A DNA stretch of 64,000 bases, from positions 1 through 64,000 of the forward strand of contig CAWBCM010000010.1 of the NCBI GenBank assembly GCA_963787285.1, written 5' to 3'. Position 1 is the first letter of the stretch, and every line of letters begins with the position of its first letter. The stretch is from JAHEJN01 sp963787285 (lineage in GTDB: Bacteria; Actinomycetota; Acidimicrobiia; Acidimicrobiales; JAHEJN01). Under the pieces are notes generated by a model, which saw only the letters and a program-made list of their open reading frames with translations, did no database searches and was not told the DNA's origin. This document shows, piece after piece, positions 44,721 through 52,007 of this stretch. Position numbers and translations under genes: made by a program.

Positions 44721-45737
44721 TCAGCCCACGAGCGCCGAGCAGATGGTGTTGGTCATCAGCGCGGCGATGACGTACGGATCGGCGTTGGCGTTCGGGCGAC
44801 GGTCCTCGATGTAGCCCTTCTGGTCGGCGTGAACCTGCCAGGGAATGCGCACCGATGCGCCGCGATCGGAGACGCCGTAGCTGTACTGGTCGTAGCGCTG
44901 GGTCTCGTGGGCGCCGGTGAGGCGGTCCTCGATGCCGACGCCGTAGCCGGTGAGATGCTCCTCGGGCTTGCCGAGGGCGCCCAGCGCCTCACAGGCGGCG
45001 ATGATCGCGTCGTAGCCCTCGCGCATGGCCTTGGTGGAGAAGTTGGTGTGCATGCCCGCACCGTTCCAGTCGCCCTTCATGGGCTTGGCCTCGATGCTCA
45101 CCTCGACGCCGTATTCCTCGGCGAGGCGGTAGAGCAGATAGCGCGCGACCCAGACGTGATCGCCGATCTCGAGCACACCGGCCGGGCCGATCTGGAACTC
45201 CCACTGGCCCGGCATCACCTCGGCGTTGGTGCCGGAGATCTTCAGGCCGGCCTCGATGCAGGCGCTCGTGTGTTCCTCGACGAGATCGCGCCCGTGGATC
45301 TTGAGCGCGCCGACACCGCAGTAGTACGGACCCTGCGGAGCGGGGAACCCGTTGGGGGGGAAGCCGGCGGGCCAGCCGGTGGAGGGATTGATGAGGGTGT
45401 ACTCCTGCTCGAGCCCGAACCATGGCTCCTGGTCGTCGTACTTCTCCTCTGCCTCCCGGGCCTTGGCCCGGGTGTTGGTCGGGTGCGGGGTCACCGTGTC
45501 GGTGAGAAAGGTCTCGCACATCACGAGGATGTTGTCGCCCCCCCGAATCGGATCGGGGCACTGGAAAACGGGCTTCAACACCACGTCGGAGTTGTCGCCG
45601 GTGGCCTGGTTGGTGCTCGAGCCGTCGTAGCCCCAGACACCGGGCTCGTCGCCATCGGCCAGGATCTTGGTCTTCGATCGGATCTCGTGCGTCGGCTCGG
45701 TGCCGTCGATCCAGAGGTATTCAGCCCGGTATGCCAC
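44721..45737 (-). CDS. glnII: Glutamine synthetase type II (eukaryotic-type)
   Basis: Assimilates ammonium into glutamine; GSII is octameric/decameric and lacks adenylylation control. 338 residues from GTG 45737 with AAGGAG 7 bases upstream. Motifs: AEYLWIDGTEPTHEIRSKTK, VWGYDGSSTNQATGDNSDVV, WFGLEQEYTLINPSTGWPAG, EVMPGQWEFQIGPAGVLEIG and GDWNGAGMHTNFSTKAMREG, all typical of GSII. It is divergent from a GSI gene; together with the GlnR-like gene this forms a nitrogen locus. Confidence 0.93.
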   Translation of the reverse strand: MAYRAEYLWIDGTEPTHEIRSKTKILADGDEPGVWGYDGSSTNQATGDNSDVVLKPVFQCPDPIRGGDNILVMCETFLTDTVTPHPTNTRAKAREAEEKYDDQEPWFGLEQEYTLINPSTGWPAGFPPNGFPAPQGPYYCGVGALKIHGRDLVEEHTSACIEAGLKISGTNAEVMPGQWEFQIGPAGVLEIGDHVWVARYLLYRLAEEYGVEVSIEAKPMKGDWNGAGMHTNFSTKAMREGYDAIIAACEALGALGKPEEHLTGYGVGIEDRLTGAHETQRYDQYSYGVSDRGASVRIPWQVHADQKGYIEDRRPNANADPYVIAALMTNTICSALVG

Positions 45738-45934
45738 GGATGTCTCCTTGATCTGGACGTGCGGAGGCGCCGCACGACTCTGCGTGTCGGCCGCGCAGTG
45801 TACGGGACCCACCCGACCGATGACCCGAAACGTACCGGCCCTCTCATTTCCTGGTCGTTGCACAATTGTGAACGGCGTGTGAACCAGGATCGGTGGCCGG
45901 TGACCGGCAGTGGCCGGTCCGCCATACTCGGCCG
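45738..45934. promoter_or_regulatory. Divergent promoter region between two glutamine synthetase genes
   Basis: 197 bases. It contains CACAATTGTG at 45860-45869 (perfect 10-base palindrome) and two GTGAAC repeats immediately after it, at 45867-45872 and 45878-45883, 11 bases apart, i.e. one helical turn. TTGTGAA also occurs here and beside rex. These are candidate operator sites. I could not fit the GlnR box (gTnAC-n6-GaAAC-type) convincingly. Confidence 0.45.
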
Positions 45935-47269
45935 ATGGAACCACAGAAGGAGTACGTGCTGCGCACGGTCGAGGAGCGCGGCGTACGACTGATCCGGCTC
46001 TGGTTCACCGACGTGCTGGGGCAGCACAAGTCGGTGGCCATCACCCCCGCCGAGCTCGACGCCGCCTTCGAGGAAGGCGTGCAGTTCGACGGCTCGTCGA
46101 TCGACGGCTTCAGCCGCATCCAGGAATCCGATGTGCTGGCCGTCCCCGACGCGAGCACCTTCGAGCTGTTGCCGTGGGCCGATCCGCAGGAACCGTCGGG
46201 GCGCATGTTCTGTGACATCCACACCCTCGACAGCCGGCCCTTCGATGGCGATCCTCGGCAGATCTTGCGCCGGAACCTCCAGACGGCCAAGGCGCAGGGC
46301 TACTCGTTCTTCTGCGCTCCCGAGGTCGAGTTCTTCTATTTCGAGTCGGGTGACCCGGCCACCGGCCCCACGCCGGTCGACCGAGCCTCGTACTTCGACC
46401 TGACCACCGCCGACGTCTCGAGCAACCTCCGCAAACGCACCATCCACACCCTCGAGGCCATGGGCATTCCGGTCGAGTACTCGTTCCACGAGTTCAGCCC
46501 GAGCCAGCACGAGATCGATCTCCGCTACACCGATGCGCTCGAGATGGCCGACAACCTCATGACGCTGCGCCTGGTGGTGCGCAAGACCGCCATGGACAGC
46601 GGTCTGTTCGCCTCGTTCATGCCGAAGCCCTTCAGCCATCAGCCCGGCTCGGGGATGCACACGCACATGTCGCTGTTCGACGGCGACACGAACGCGTTCT
46701 ATGACCCCGACGACGAGTACCACCTGTCGACGGTGGCCCGACAGTTCATCGCAGGGCTCTTGTACCACGCCCCCGAGATCACCGCGGTCACCAATCAGCT
46801 GGTGAACTCGTACAAGCGCCTCATCATCGGCGACGAGGCGCCGGTCTACGTGAGCTGGGCCCGCAACAACCGGTCGGCGCTCGTGCGGGTGCCGGTGGTG
46901 AAGGCCAACAAGCACTCGTCGACGCGCATCGAGTACCGGGCGCTCGACGCCGCCTCGAATCCGTATCTCTCGTTCTCGGTCATCCTCGCCGCCGGCATGC
47001 GCGGGATCATCGAGGGCTACGAACTGCCACCCGAGGCCCGGGCCGACCTCCACCAGTTCGACCGCAGCGAGGCCAAGCGGGCCGGGCTGCCCTCACTGCC
47101 ACGGTCGCTGCACGAGGCGGTGGGACTGATGGAGGAGTCCGAGCTCGTACGCGAGGCGCTCGGCGAGCATGTGTTCGAGTGGTTCCTCCGGAACAAGCGC
47201 GCCGAGTGGGACGACTACGAGCGACAGGTGACACCCTTCGAGCTCGAGCGGTATCTTCCGAACATCTGA
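45935..47269 (+). CDS. glnA: Glutamine synthetase type I
   Basis: 444 residues from ATG 45935. RTVEERGVRLIRLWFTDVLG at the start, FDGSSIDGFSRIQESDV, DPRQILRRNLQTAKAQGYSF, FFCAPEVEFFYFESGD (Mg/Glu), PSQHEIDLRYTDALEMADN, PFSHQPGSGMHTHMSLF and VNSYKRLIIGDEAPVYVSWA, then NANK-like VVKANKHSSTRIEYRALD. It most resembles the GSI-alpha group found as extra GlnA copies (GlnA2-type) in actinobacteria. No Tyr adenylylation motif is evident near residue 390. It shares the 197-base promoter region with glnII and precedes the GlnR-like gene. Confidence 0.93.
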   Translation: MEPQKEYVLRTVEERGVRLIRLWFTDVLGQHKSVAITPAELDAAFEEGVQFDGSSIDGFSRIQESDVLAVPDASTFELLPWADPQEPSGRMFCDIHTLDSRPFDGDPRQILRRNLQTAKAQGYSFFCAPEVEFFYFESGDPATGPTPVDRASYFDLTTADVSSNLRKRTIHTLEAMGIPVEYSFHEFSPSQHEIDLRYTDALEMADNLMTLRLVVRKTAMDSGLFASFMPKPFSHQPGSGMHTHMSLFDGDTNAFYDPDDEYHLSTVARQFIAGLLYHAPEITAVTNQLVNSYKRLIIGDEAPVYVSWARNNRSALVRVPVVKANKHSSTRIEYRALDAASNPYLSFSVILAAGMRGIIEGYELPPEARADLHQFDRSEAKRAGLPSLPRSLHEAVGLMEESELVREALGEHVFEWFLRNKRAEWDDYERQVTPFELERYLPNI

Positions 47270-47280
47270 ATCACTCTCCC

Positions 47281-47961
47281 ATGGAACCTCTACTCGTCTT
47301 CCCCGATCCGGCCCCACCGGAGCTCGCCCAGGCCCTCGACCTCGCGGGGTACGCCTGGAAAGCGGTCTCCAACGACGTTGCGGCGAGCCGCGACATCCCC
47401 GAGGACGGCTGGGGCGGTGCCATCGTGGTCGCCGATTCCGATCCCGAGGCGGCCTGGGCCGTGTGTCGGTCCGTTCGCAAGGGCGACGTGCCGCTGGAAC
47501 CGCTCTTGGTGCTGGTCAACGGGGGCCAGCTGTCCGAGCTCGAGCTCCGCGAGGACCTCTTCGACGACTTCTGCCTCTCGCCGTTCCATCCGCGTGAGCT
47601 CGAGGCCCGCCTCCGTCATCTGTTCTGGCGAGCGGGCGTCGGAACCCGGCCCGAGCTGCTCGAGTACTCGGGCCTGGCGCTGAACTTCGAGACGTACCAG
47701 GCGGCCATCGACGGACGGCCCCTCGACCTCACCTACATGGAGTACGAGCTGCTCAAGTTCCTCGCCTCGCACCCCGGCAAGGTCTTCACCCGCGAGACGC
47801 TGCTGAGCCGGGTGTGGGGCTACGACTACTACGGCGGGGCGCGCACCGTCGACGTGCACATCCGGCGCCTCCGCGCCAAGCTCGGCGAGGAGCGGGCCAA
47901 CCTGATCCAGACCGTTCGCTCGGTCGGCTACAGCTTCGGCCAGAGCCGCTGGGGCCTCTGA
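47281..47961 (+). CDS. glnR: GlnR-like orphan OmpR-family response regulator
   Basis: A 226-residue protein 11 bases after glnA. The N-terminal half is a degenerate receiver: IVVADSDPEAAWAVCRSV stands where a phosphorylatable site would be, and the usual Asp/Asp/Lys set is not recognisable. The C-terminal winged helix is nearly canonical GlnR: LDLTYMEYELLKFLASHPGK, FTRETLLSRVWGYDYYGGAR, TVDVHIRRLRAKLG and LIQTVRSVGYSFG. No histidine kinase is nearby. GlnR controls ammonium assimilation genes in actinobacteria, which fits its position with two glutamine synthetases. Confidence 0.82.
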   Translation: MEPLLVFPDPAPPELAQALDLAGYAWKAVSNDVAASRDIPEDGWGGAIVVADSDPEAAWAVCRSVRKGDVPLEPLLVLVNGGQLSELELREDLFDDFCLSPFHPRELEARLRHLFWRAGVGTRPELLEYSGLALNFETYQAAIDGRPLDLTYMEYELLKFLASHPGKVFTRETLLSRVWGYDYYGGARTVDVHIRRLRAKLGEERANLIQTVRSVGYSFGQSRWGL

Positions 47962-47978
47962 TCCGCCCCCCAAATCGC

Positions 47979-48028
47979 CGAAATCGGTTTGTGGCGGCCC
48001 ACATGCGGACCCGGACAAACCGATTTCG
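47979..48028. repeat. 14-bp perfect inverted repeat upstream of the selenoprotein gene
   Basis: CGAAATCGGTTTGT at 47979-47992 and its complement ACAAACCGATTTCG at 48015-48028, separated by 22 bases. It fills the 85-base gap between glnR and the selenoprotein gene. It could be a terminator for glnR, a long-stem leader structure, or an operator. The AT-rich arms stand out in this GC-rich sequence. Confidence 0.7.
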
Positions 48029-48046
48029 ATCTAGGGTCGCCGGACA

Positions 48047-48583
48047 ATGGCATGGATTCGCACGATCGCCGACGACGACGCCGAGGGTGAGCTGGCAGCA
48101 CTGTTCGACCAGGTGCGCGACCGCGACACCGGAGCGGTCGACAACATCATGGCGGTCCACTCGTTGAACGCCGCCGGCCTCGCCGCCCACAACGCGCTCT
48201 ACGCGTCGGCCATGGCCGGCACCGCCACGCTGCGCAAGGTCGAACGAGAGCTGATCGCCCTGATCGTGTCGAAGGTGAACGACTGCCACTATTGAGTCGT
48301 CCACCACCGCCGCGGTCTGCGGCGGCTCCTGAAGGACGACGACCTCGCCGAGGCCATCGAGGCCGACTGGCCCACCGCCGACCTGAGTCAGCGCCGTCGG
48401 GCCATGCTCACCTACGCGGAGAAGCTCACCCGAACGCCGGGCGCAATGGTCGCGACCGACGTCGACTCGCTGCGCGACGTGGGCTTCGGTGATCGCGACG
48501 TCCTCGACATCTGCGAAGTCGTCGCGTACTACGCGTACGTGAACCGCATCGCCGACGGCCTCGGCGTCGAGCTCGAGAACTAA
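48047..48583 (+). CDS. AhpD-fold peroxidase-related selenoprotein with an in-frame TGA (CxxU)
   Basis: A 178-residue carboxymuconolactone decarboxylase/AhpD-like protein read through TGA at 48293-48295 as selenocysteine. Upstream part: MAWIRTIADDDAEGELAALF and REL-type NDCHY; downstream the same frame continues VVHHRRGLRRLLKDDDLAEA, RAMLTYAEKLTRTPGAM and EVVAYYAYVNRIADGLGVEL to TAA at 48581. In ordinary homologs the motif reads CHYCVVHH; here it is C80-H-Y-U83-V-V-H-H. Both sides show the same GC3-rich codon use. AhpD-like CxxU selenoproteins are a described type; such enzymes reduce peroxides or disulfides. A bacterial SECIS hairpin directly follows the TGA. Read naively it would be called two short ORFs or a pseudogene. 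selA, selB and selC are all in the window. Confidence 0.9.
48293..48325 (+). promoter_or_regulatory. Bacterial SECIS element just after the selenocysteine TGA
   Basis: Counting the T of TGA as 1, a 7-bp stem CCGCCGC (48307-48313) / GCGGCGG (48319-48325) encloses the loop GGTCT (48314-48318). G23 and T24 (48315-48316) occupy the two loop positions essential in the E. coli fdhF element, whose apical loop is also GGUCU. This is the SelB recognition structure. Confidence 0.88.
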
Positions 48584-48747
48584 CCCTCGTCGGGATAGGC
48601 GAGGGCGAGCAGCTCGCTGCCCTCGTGCTCGGCATCGACGGCGGCGTTCAGTACCCAGCCGAGCGCGGCGGTGAGCAACAGCGAGCCCATGAGGACAGCC
48701 ACCGGCGCCAACAGCAGGACGACGATGATCACGACGGTTCCAGCCAT
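48580..48747 (-). CDS. 55-residue small membrane protein
   Basis: Starts at ATG 48747 with MAGTVVIIVVLLLAPVAVLM and a long hydrophobic stretch to about residue 35 (GSLLLTAALGWVLNAAVDAE), then an acidic tail EGSELLALAYPDEG. Probably one or two membrane segments. Its last 4 bases overlap the selenoprotein stop on the other strand. RidA lies 4 bases upstream on the same strand. No family recognised. Confidence 0.6.
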   Translation of the reverse strand: MAGTVVIIVVLLLAPVAVLMGSLLLTAALGWVLNAAVDAEHEGSELLALAYPDEG

Positions 48748-48751
48748 GGCG

Positions 48752-49105
48752 CTAGTTTGCCCCAACTCGGGCCCACGCCTCGATTTCGACCCGAGCGCCG
48801 AGCGGCAGGGCCGCCACCGCGATGGCGCTGCGTGCCGGGCGATGGTCGCCGAAGGCCGCCATGTAGTGCTCGTTCATCTCGGCGTAGTCGTCCATGCTCA
48901 CCAGGAAGACCGTGGTCTTGATCACCTGATCGAGGGTGGCGCCTTCGGTGGCCAGCAGGTCGCGGAGGTTGGCGAGCGCCTGGTCGACCTGGTCGCCGAC
49001 CGAGCCGTCGATGAGCGAGCCGTCGCGAAGGGCGATCTGGCCCGAGCACACGAGCCAGCCGTCGGTGCGCACGAGGGGGGTGTAGGGGCCAACGGGTTTG
49101 GTCAT
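48752..49105 (-). CDS. RidA/YjgF-family protein
   Basis: A 117-residue member of the RidA group, enamine/imine deaminases that detoxify 2-aminoacrylate and relatives. Motifs: GPYTPLVRTDGWLVCSGQIA, DQVDQALANLRDLLATEGAT, KTTVFLVSMDDYAEMNEHYM, and HRPARSAIAVAALPLGARVE with the signature Arg and the closing EAWA. Starts at ATG 49105. Substrate unknown. Confidence 0.88.
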   Translation of the reverse strand: MTKPVGPYTPLVRTDGWLVCSGQIALRDGSLIDGSVGDQVDQALANLRDLLATEGATLDQVIKTTVFLVSMDDYAEMNEHYMAAFGDHRPARSAIAVAALPLGARVEIEAWARVGAN

Positions 49106-49139
49106 GACGCCGACGCTACCTCGCGGGCGGGTTGCGGGG

Positions 49140-50672
49140 TCAACGGTCGGTCGGCCACGACGGTGGCGTTCCCCGGTGCAGCCAGGTGGCCGCGGCCACC
49201 GCGGCGAAGACGGCATCGGATCCATTCACCGGCTCGCCGGGCGTGGGGTCGATCTCGATCTCGATGGGCGGCGTCTCGGTGGCTCGTACGACACCGAAGG
49301 ATCGAATCGTGAGGTCGTGGATCTCGCCGTCGGTGTCGACGGCGATGCCCTCGCTGGTCACCCAGCTGTAGCCCATGTGGGCCGCGCCGATGCAGTACGA
49401 CCGCAGAACCACCTCGTCGAGCACGTCACCACAGGCCACTCGAACGCGTATCGAGCCGTCGTCCACCTCGGCCTCGGCTCGGCCGGTGTCGAGACCCTGA
49501 ACGATCCCGACGTGGCCACGAGCACCGGCGAGTAGGGCCACCGCTTCGGCCCACCCGGCTCCTCGCATGGCGGCCGACGTCGTCGGTCCGACCAGGTCGA
49601 CCTCCTCGACCCGCAGATCGGGCGCGACGGCGTGGATCGCGTGGGCGACGCCTGCGGTCCGGGCCACCACCATGTTGCCGGTCCCATCCGGCCGGGCGCC
49701 GCCGGCCACGGGTGGTCGCTTGGGCCCCATCCGGACGACGTCCTCACGCGACAGGACGACCCGCACCGCCCGACCGTGCTCGTCGGCCAGCCGGCGGGCG
49801 ACCTCACCCAGCCGGGAGTCGACCTTGCCCCCGAAAGCTCCGCCGGTGCCGATCACCGATCGGGGTTCGCCCCCTGGTTCACACCAGGAGGCGTCGGTCT
49901 CCAGGTAGGCGGGCTCGACCCAGCTGGTGCGCAGCGACGCGGTCCACTCTCCGGCCGGGACCACCAACGGCGGCGTCGCCTTCACCGTCGAACGGCGACC
50001 CTGCACCTTGCCGGCGGCCGCCCGGGCGAGGGGCAACGTGTCGGCGACGACCCAGCCGTCTCGACCATCGGGTACGGCCACCAGCGCGCCGCTGGGGGCG
50101 GACTCGTCGGCGAAGTTGCCGGCCCCGAGCGCCACGTCCGGGCCGACAGCTTGCGGTGAGCGACCTTCGACGAGGGCCCGCTGCTCGGCGGCGGGGATGT
50201 CGCGTTCTTCCGCCGCCCGTCCGTAGGCGGCGTAGGCGTCGAGCACCGTTTGCCATCCCGTGCACCGGCACAGGTGCGCGTGCAGCACTCTCGCCACCAA
50301 CGGATCACCGGGCGCGACGCCGTCACGACGGAGGCGTTCGAAGCGCATGATGATTCCCGGCGTGCAGTAACCGCACTGGCTGCCGCCCGCGGCGAAGAAC
50401 GCCGCTCCCCATGCCCGGCGAACGTCTTCGTCGAGGCCGGCGATGGTGGTGATCTCGCGGCCCGCCAACCGACGAACCGGTGTGACACAGCCCACGCGGG
50501 GCTGACCGTCGATCATCACCGTGCAGCATCCGCACTGACCCTGCGGGCTGCATCCGGCCTTGGCCGCTCGGACGTCGAGCTGCTCCCGTAGGGCGGCGAG
50601 CAGCGTGCCGTCGGCGTCGACGCTCACCGCGGTGCCGTCGACCACCAGCGGTATCTGCCGAGGAGTAGTCAC
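49140..50672 (-). CDS. Compact molybdenum hydroxylase-like protein with fused [2Fe-2S] domains
   Basis: 510 residues from GTG 50672 (longer ORF extension rejected). Residues about 1-80 hold a plant-type ferredoxin with AGCSPQGQCGCCTVMIDG. Residues about 80-165 hold the second cluster domain with GSQCGYCTPGIIM and HLCRCTGW, as in xanthine dehydrogenase/CoxS. Then follows a shortened large-subunit-like part: GTGGAFGGKVDSRLGEVARR (Moco pattern), VVRMGPKRPPV, MRGAGWAEAVALL and a C-terminal GEPVNGSDAVFAAVAAATW that resembles the catalytic-Glu segment GEPP. Normal large subunits are about 750 residues; this part is about 345. No FAD subunit gene is adjacent. It could be a miniature enzyme or a decayed one; the intact frame argues against decay. 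Confidence 0.75.
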   Translation of the reverse strand: MTTPRQIPLVVDGTAVSVDADGTLLAALREQLDVRAAKAGCSPQGQCGCCTVMIDGQPRVGCVTPVRRLAGREITTIAGLDEDVRRAWGAAFFAAGGSQCGYCTPGIIMRFERLRRDGVAPGDPLVARVLHAHLCRCTGWQTVLDAYAAYGRAAEERDIPAAEQRALVEGRSPQAVGPDVALGAGNFADESAPSGALVAVPDGRDGWVVADTLPLARAAAGKVQGRRSTVKATPPLVVPAGEWTASLRTSWVEPAYLETDASWCEPGGEPRSVIGTGGAFGGKVDSRLGEVARRLADEHGRAVRVVLSREDVVRMGPKRPPVAGGARPDGTGNMVVARTAGVAHAIHAVAPDLRVEEVDLVGPTTSAAMRGAGWAEAVALLAGARGHVGIVQGLDTGRAEAEVDDGSIRVRVACGDVLDEVVLRSYCIGAAHMGYSWVTSEGIAVDTDGEIHDLTIRSFGVVRATETPPIEIEIDPTPGEPVNGSDAVFAAVAAATWLHRGTPPSWPTDR

Positions 50673-50697
50673 CGGCGCAAGGGTACGGTCGGTACCG

Positions 50698-51579
50698 ATG
50701 ATCTCGGCCCTGCCCCCCGTCAGTCGTCGTGCCTTTCTCACCGGCGGTGCAGCCGCCGCCATGGCCACCGCCTGCGGAGCTTCCGGCACCGAACCGGCTG
50801 CGTTGTTCCTCCAGCCGGGATTCGCCGACGGCCTCCGAGCTCCCGCCTTTCTCGTCACCGGGCGCGAGCAGCTCGTGCCCATCTTCCTCGCCGACGACAC
50901 CGGGCGGCCGCTGCGAGCCGACGAAACGCCGGCCGATCTGGCCGTGCGCATCCTCCGCGACGGCGCCGTGATCGACACCCAGCTGCTCCCGGCCCGCAGC
51001 CGAGGGATCTTCGTGCCCCACTACTCGCCGGTCATCGCCGTCGACGAGCCCGGCACCTACGAGGTCAATGCGGAGATCGACGGGCAATTCGTCGGGTTCG
51101 AGTTCCTCGTGGCCGACGGAGGGACCGTGCCCTACCTCGGTGTCGGCGATCCGCTCATCGCCACGCCCACCGCAACCACCGACGACCCGCTCGGGGTCGA
51201 GCCGCTGTGCACCTACCTACCGGATCCATGTCCGTTCCACGCCACGTCGCTCGACGTCGCCATCGCTTCGAGCCGGCCCGTCGTGTTCTTGATCGCCACA
51301 CCGGCGTTCTGCCAGACCACGATCTGCGGACCGGTGGTGGAGATGATGATCGAGCGACTGGCCAGCCGCCCCGACGTGGCCGTGGTCCACGCCGAGGTCT
51401 GGAGAAACGACCAGGTGGTGCTCACTCCCGACGGCACGACCGACGTGGTACAGACCTACCAGCTCGGCCACGAGCCGGCGCTCTGGGTGGCCGAGCCGGG
51501 GGGAATCGTGCAGGCTCGCCTCGACTTCGCCTGGGATCTCGGCGAGTTCGAGGAAGCGCTGGCGGCGGTCGGGATCTAG
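50698..51579 (+). CDS. Tat-exported lipoprotein with a thioredoxin-like domain
   Basis: A 293-residue protein. The N-terminus has SRRAFLTGGAAAAMATACGA, a twin-arginine signal ending in a lipobox-like Cys. Residues about 30-150 look beta-rich. The C-terminal part has IATPAFCQTTICGPVVEMMI, a Cys-x5-Cys pair at the thioredoxin active-site position, then VHAEVWRND and HEPALWVAEPGGIVQARLDF. Oxidoreductase or copper/iron chaperone roles are possible. It is divergent from the molybdenum-hydroxylase-like gene with 25 bases between them, so the two may be co-regulated. Confidence 0.75.
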   Translation: MISALPPVSRRAFLTGGAAAAMATACGASGTEPAALFLQPGFADGLRAPAFLVTGREQLVPIFLADDTGRPLRADETPADLAVRILRDGAVIDTQLLPARSRGIFVPHYSPVIAVDEPGTYEVNAEIDGQFVGFEFLVADGGTVPYLGVGDPLIATPTATTDDPLGVEPLCTYLPDPCPFHATSLDVAIASSRPVVFLIATPAFCQTTICGPVVEMMIERLASRPDVAVVHAEVWRNDQVVLTPDGTTDVVQTYQLGHEPALWVAEPGGIVQARLDFAWDLGEFEEALAAVGI

Positions 51580-51896
51580 CTGAACGACTGGCCGCAGCCG
51601 CAAGTGCGCTGGGCGTTGGGGTTGTCGATGGCGAAGCCGGCGTCGTTGAGGCCGTCCTTGTAATCGAGCGTGGCGCCCTCGAGCAGCATGGCGCTCGACG
51701 GGTCGACCACGACGTTCACACCGTGGTACTCGATGGTGACGTCGTCGGCGGCCTTGTCGGTGTCGAAGTACATCTCGTAGCTGAAGCCCGAGCACCCACC
51801 GGGCCGAACGGCCACCCGCAGAGCGAGTTTCTCGTCGCCTTCAGCCTTGATGAGCTCGCCCACCTTGTTGGCGGCGGAGTCGGTGAGAGCAATCAC
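51576..51896 (-). CDS. A-type iron-sulfur cluster carrier (ErpA/IscA family)
   Basis: 106 residues from GTG 51896. The three cluster cysteines are present: RPGGCSGFSYEMYFD and, at the end, TCGCGQSFS, with the family stretch VVVDPSSAMLLEGATLDYKD. Delivers Fe-S clusters to apoproteins. Converges with the Tat lipoprotein gene (4-base overlap) and is divergent from mrp, another cluster-delivery gene, about 110 bases away. Confidence 0.94.
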   Translation of the reverse strand: MIALTDSAANKVGELIKAEGDEKLALRVAVRPGGCSGFSYEMYFDTDKAADDVTIEYHGVNVVVDPSSAMLLEGATLDYKDGLNDAGFAIDNPNAQRTCGCGQSFS

Positions 51897-52007
51897 GGGG
51901 GTCTCCTCGGTGGTTCGGGTGCTCCAGCCAACCTCGTCGGCCGCAGCGCTATTCCGGCAGTGTAGCGCGGTCGATTCCGGCGTCGTCCCTGCCGATACCA
52001 TCGAACC

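Noticed and set aside
45738..45934. GlnR operator between the glutamine synthetase genes
   Set aside because: GTAC and GAAAC-like fragments occur, but no pair with the required spacing could be fitted with confidence.
48047..48583. Interpretation as a pseudogene or two separate ORFs (82 and about 95 residues)
   Set aside because: Same frame, same codon bias and family motifs on both sides of a single TGA that replaces Cys, a SECIS hairpin in exact register, and sel genes in the window all favour selenocysteine.
49140..50978. Extension of the Mo-hydroxylase-like ORF to 612 residues
   Set aside because: The extra 102 N-terminal residues overlap the Tat lipoprotein gene on the other strand and have no family character; GTG 50672 precedes the ferredoxin domain directly.
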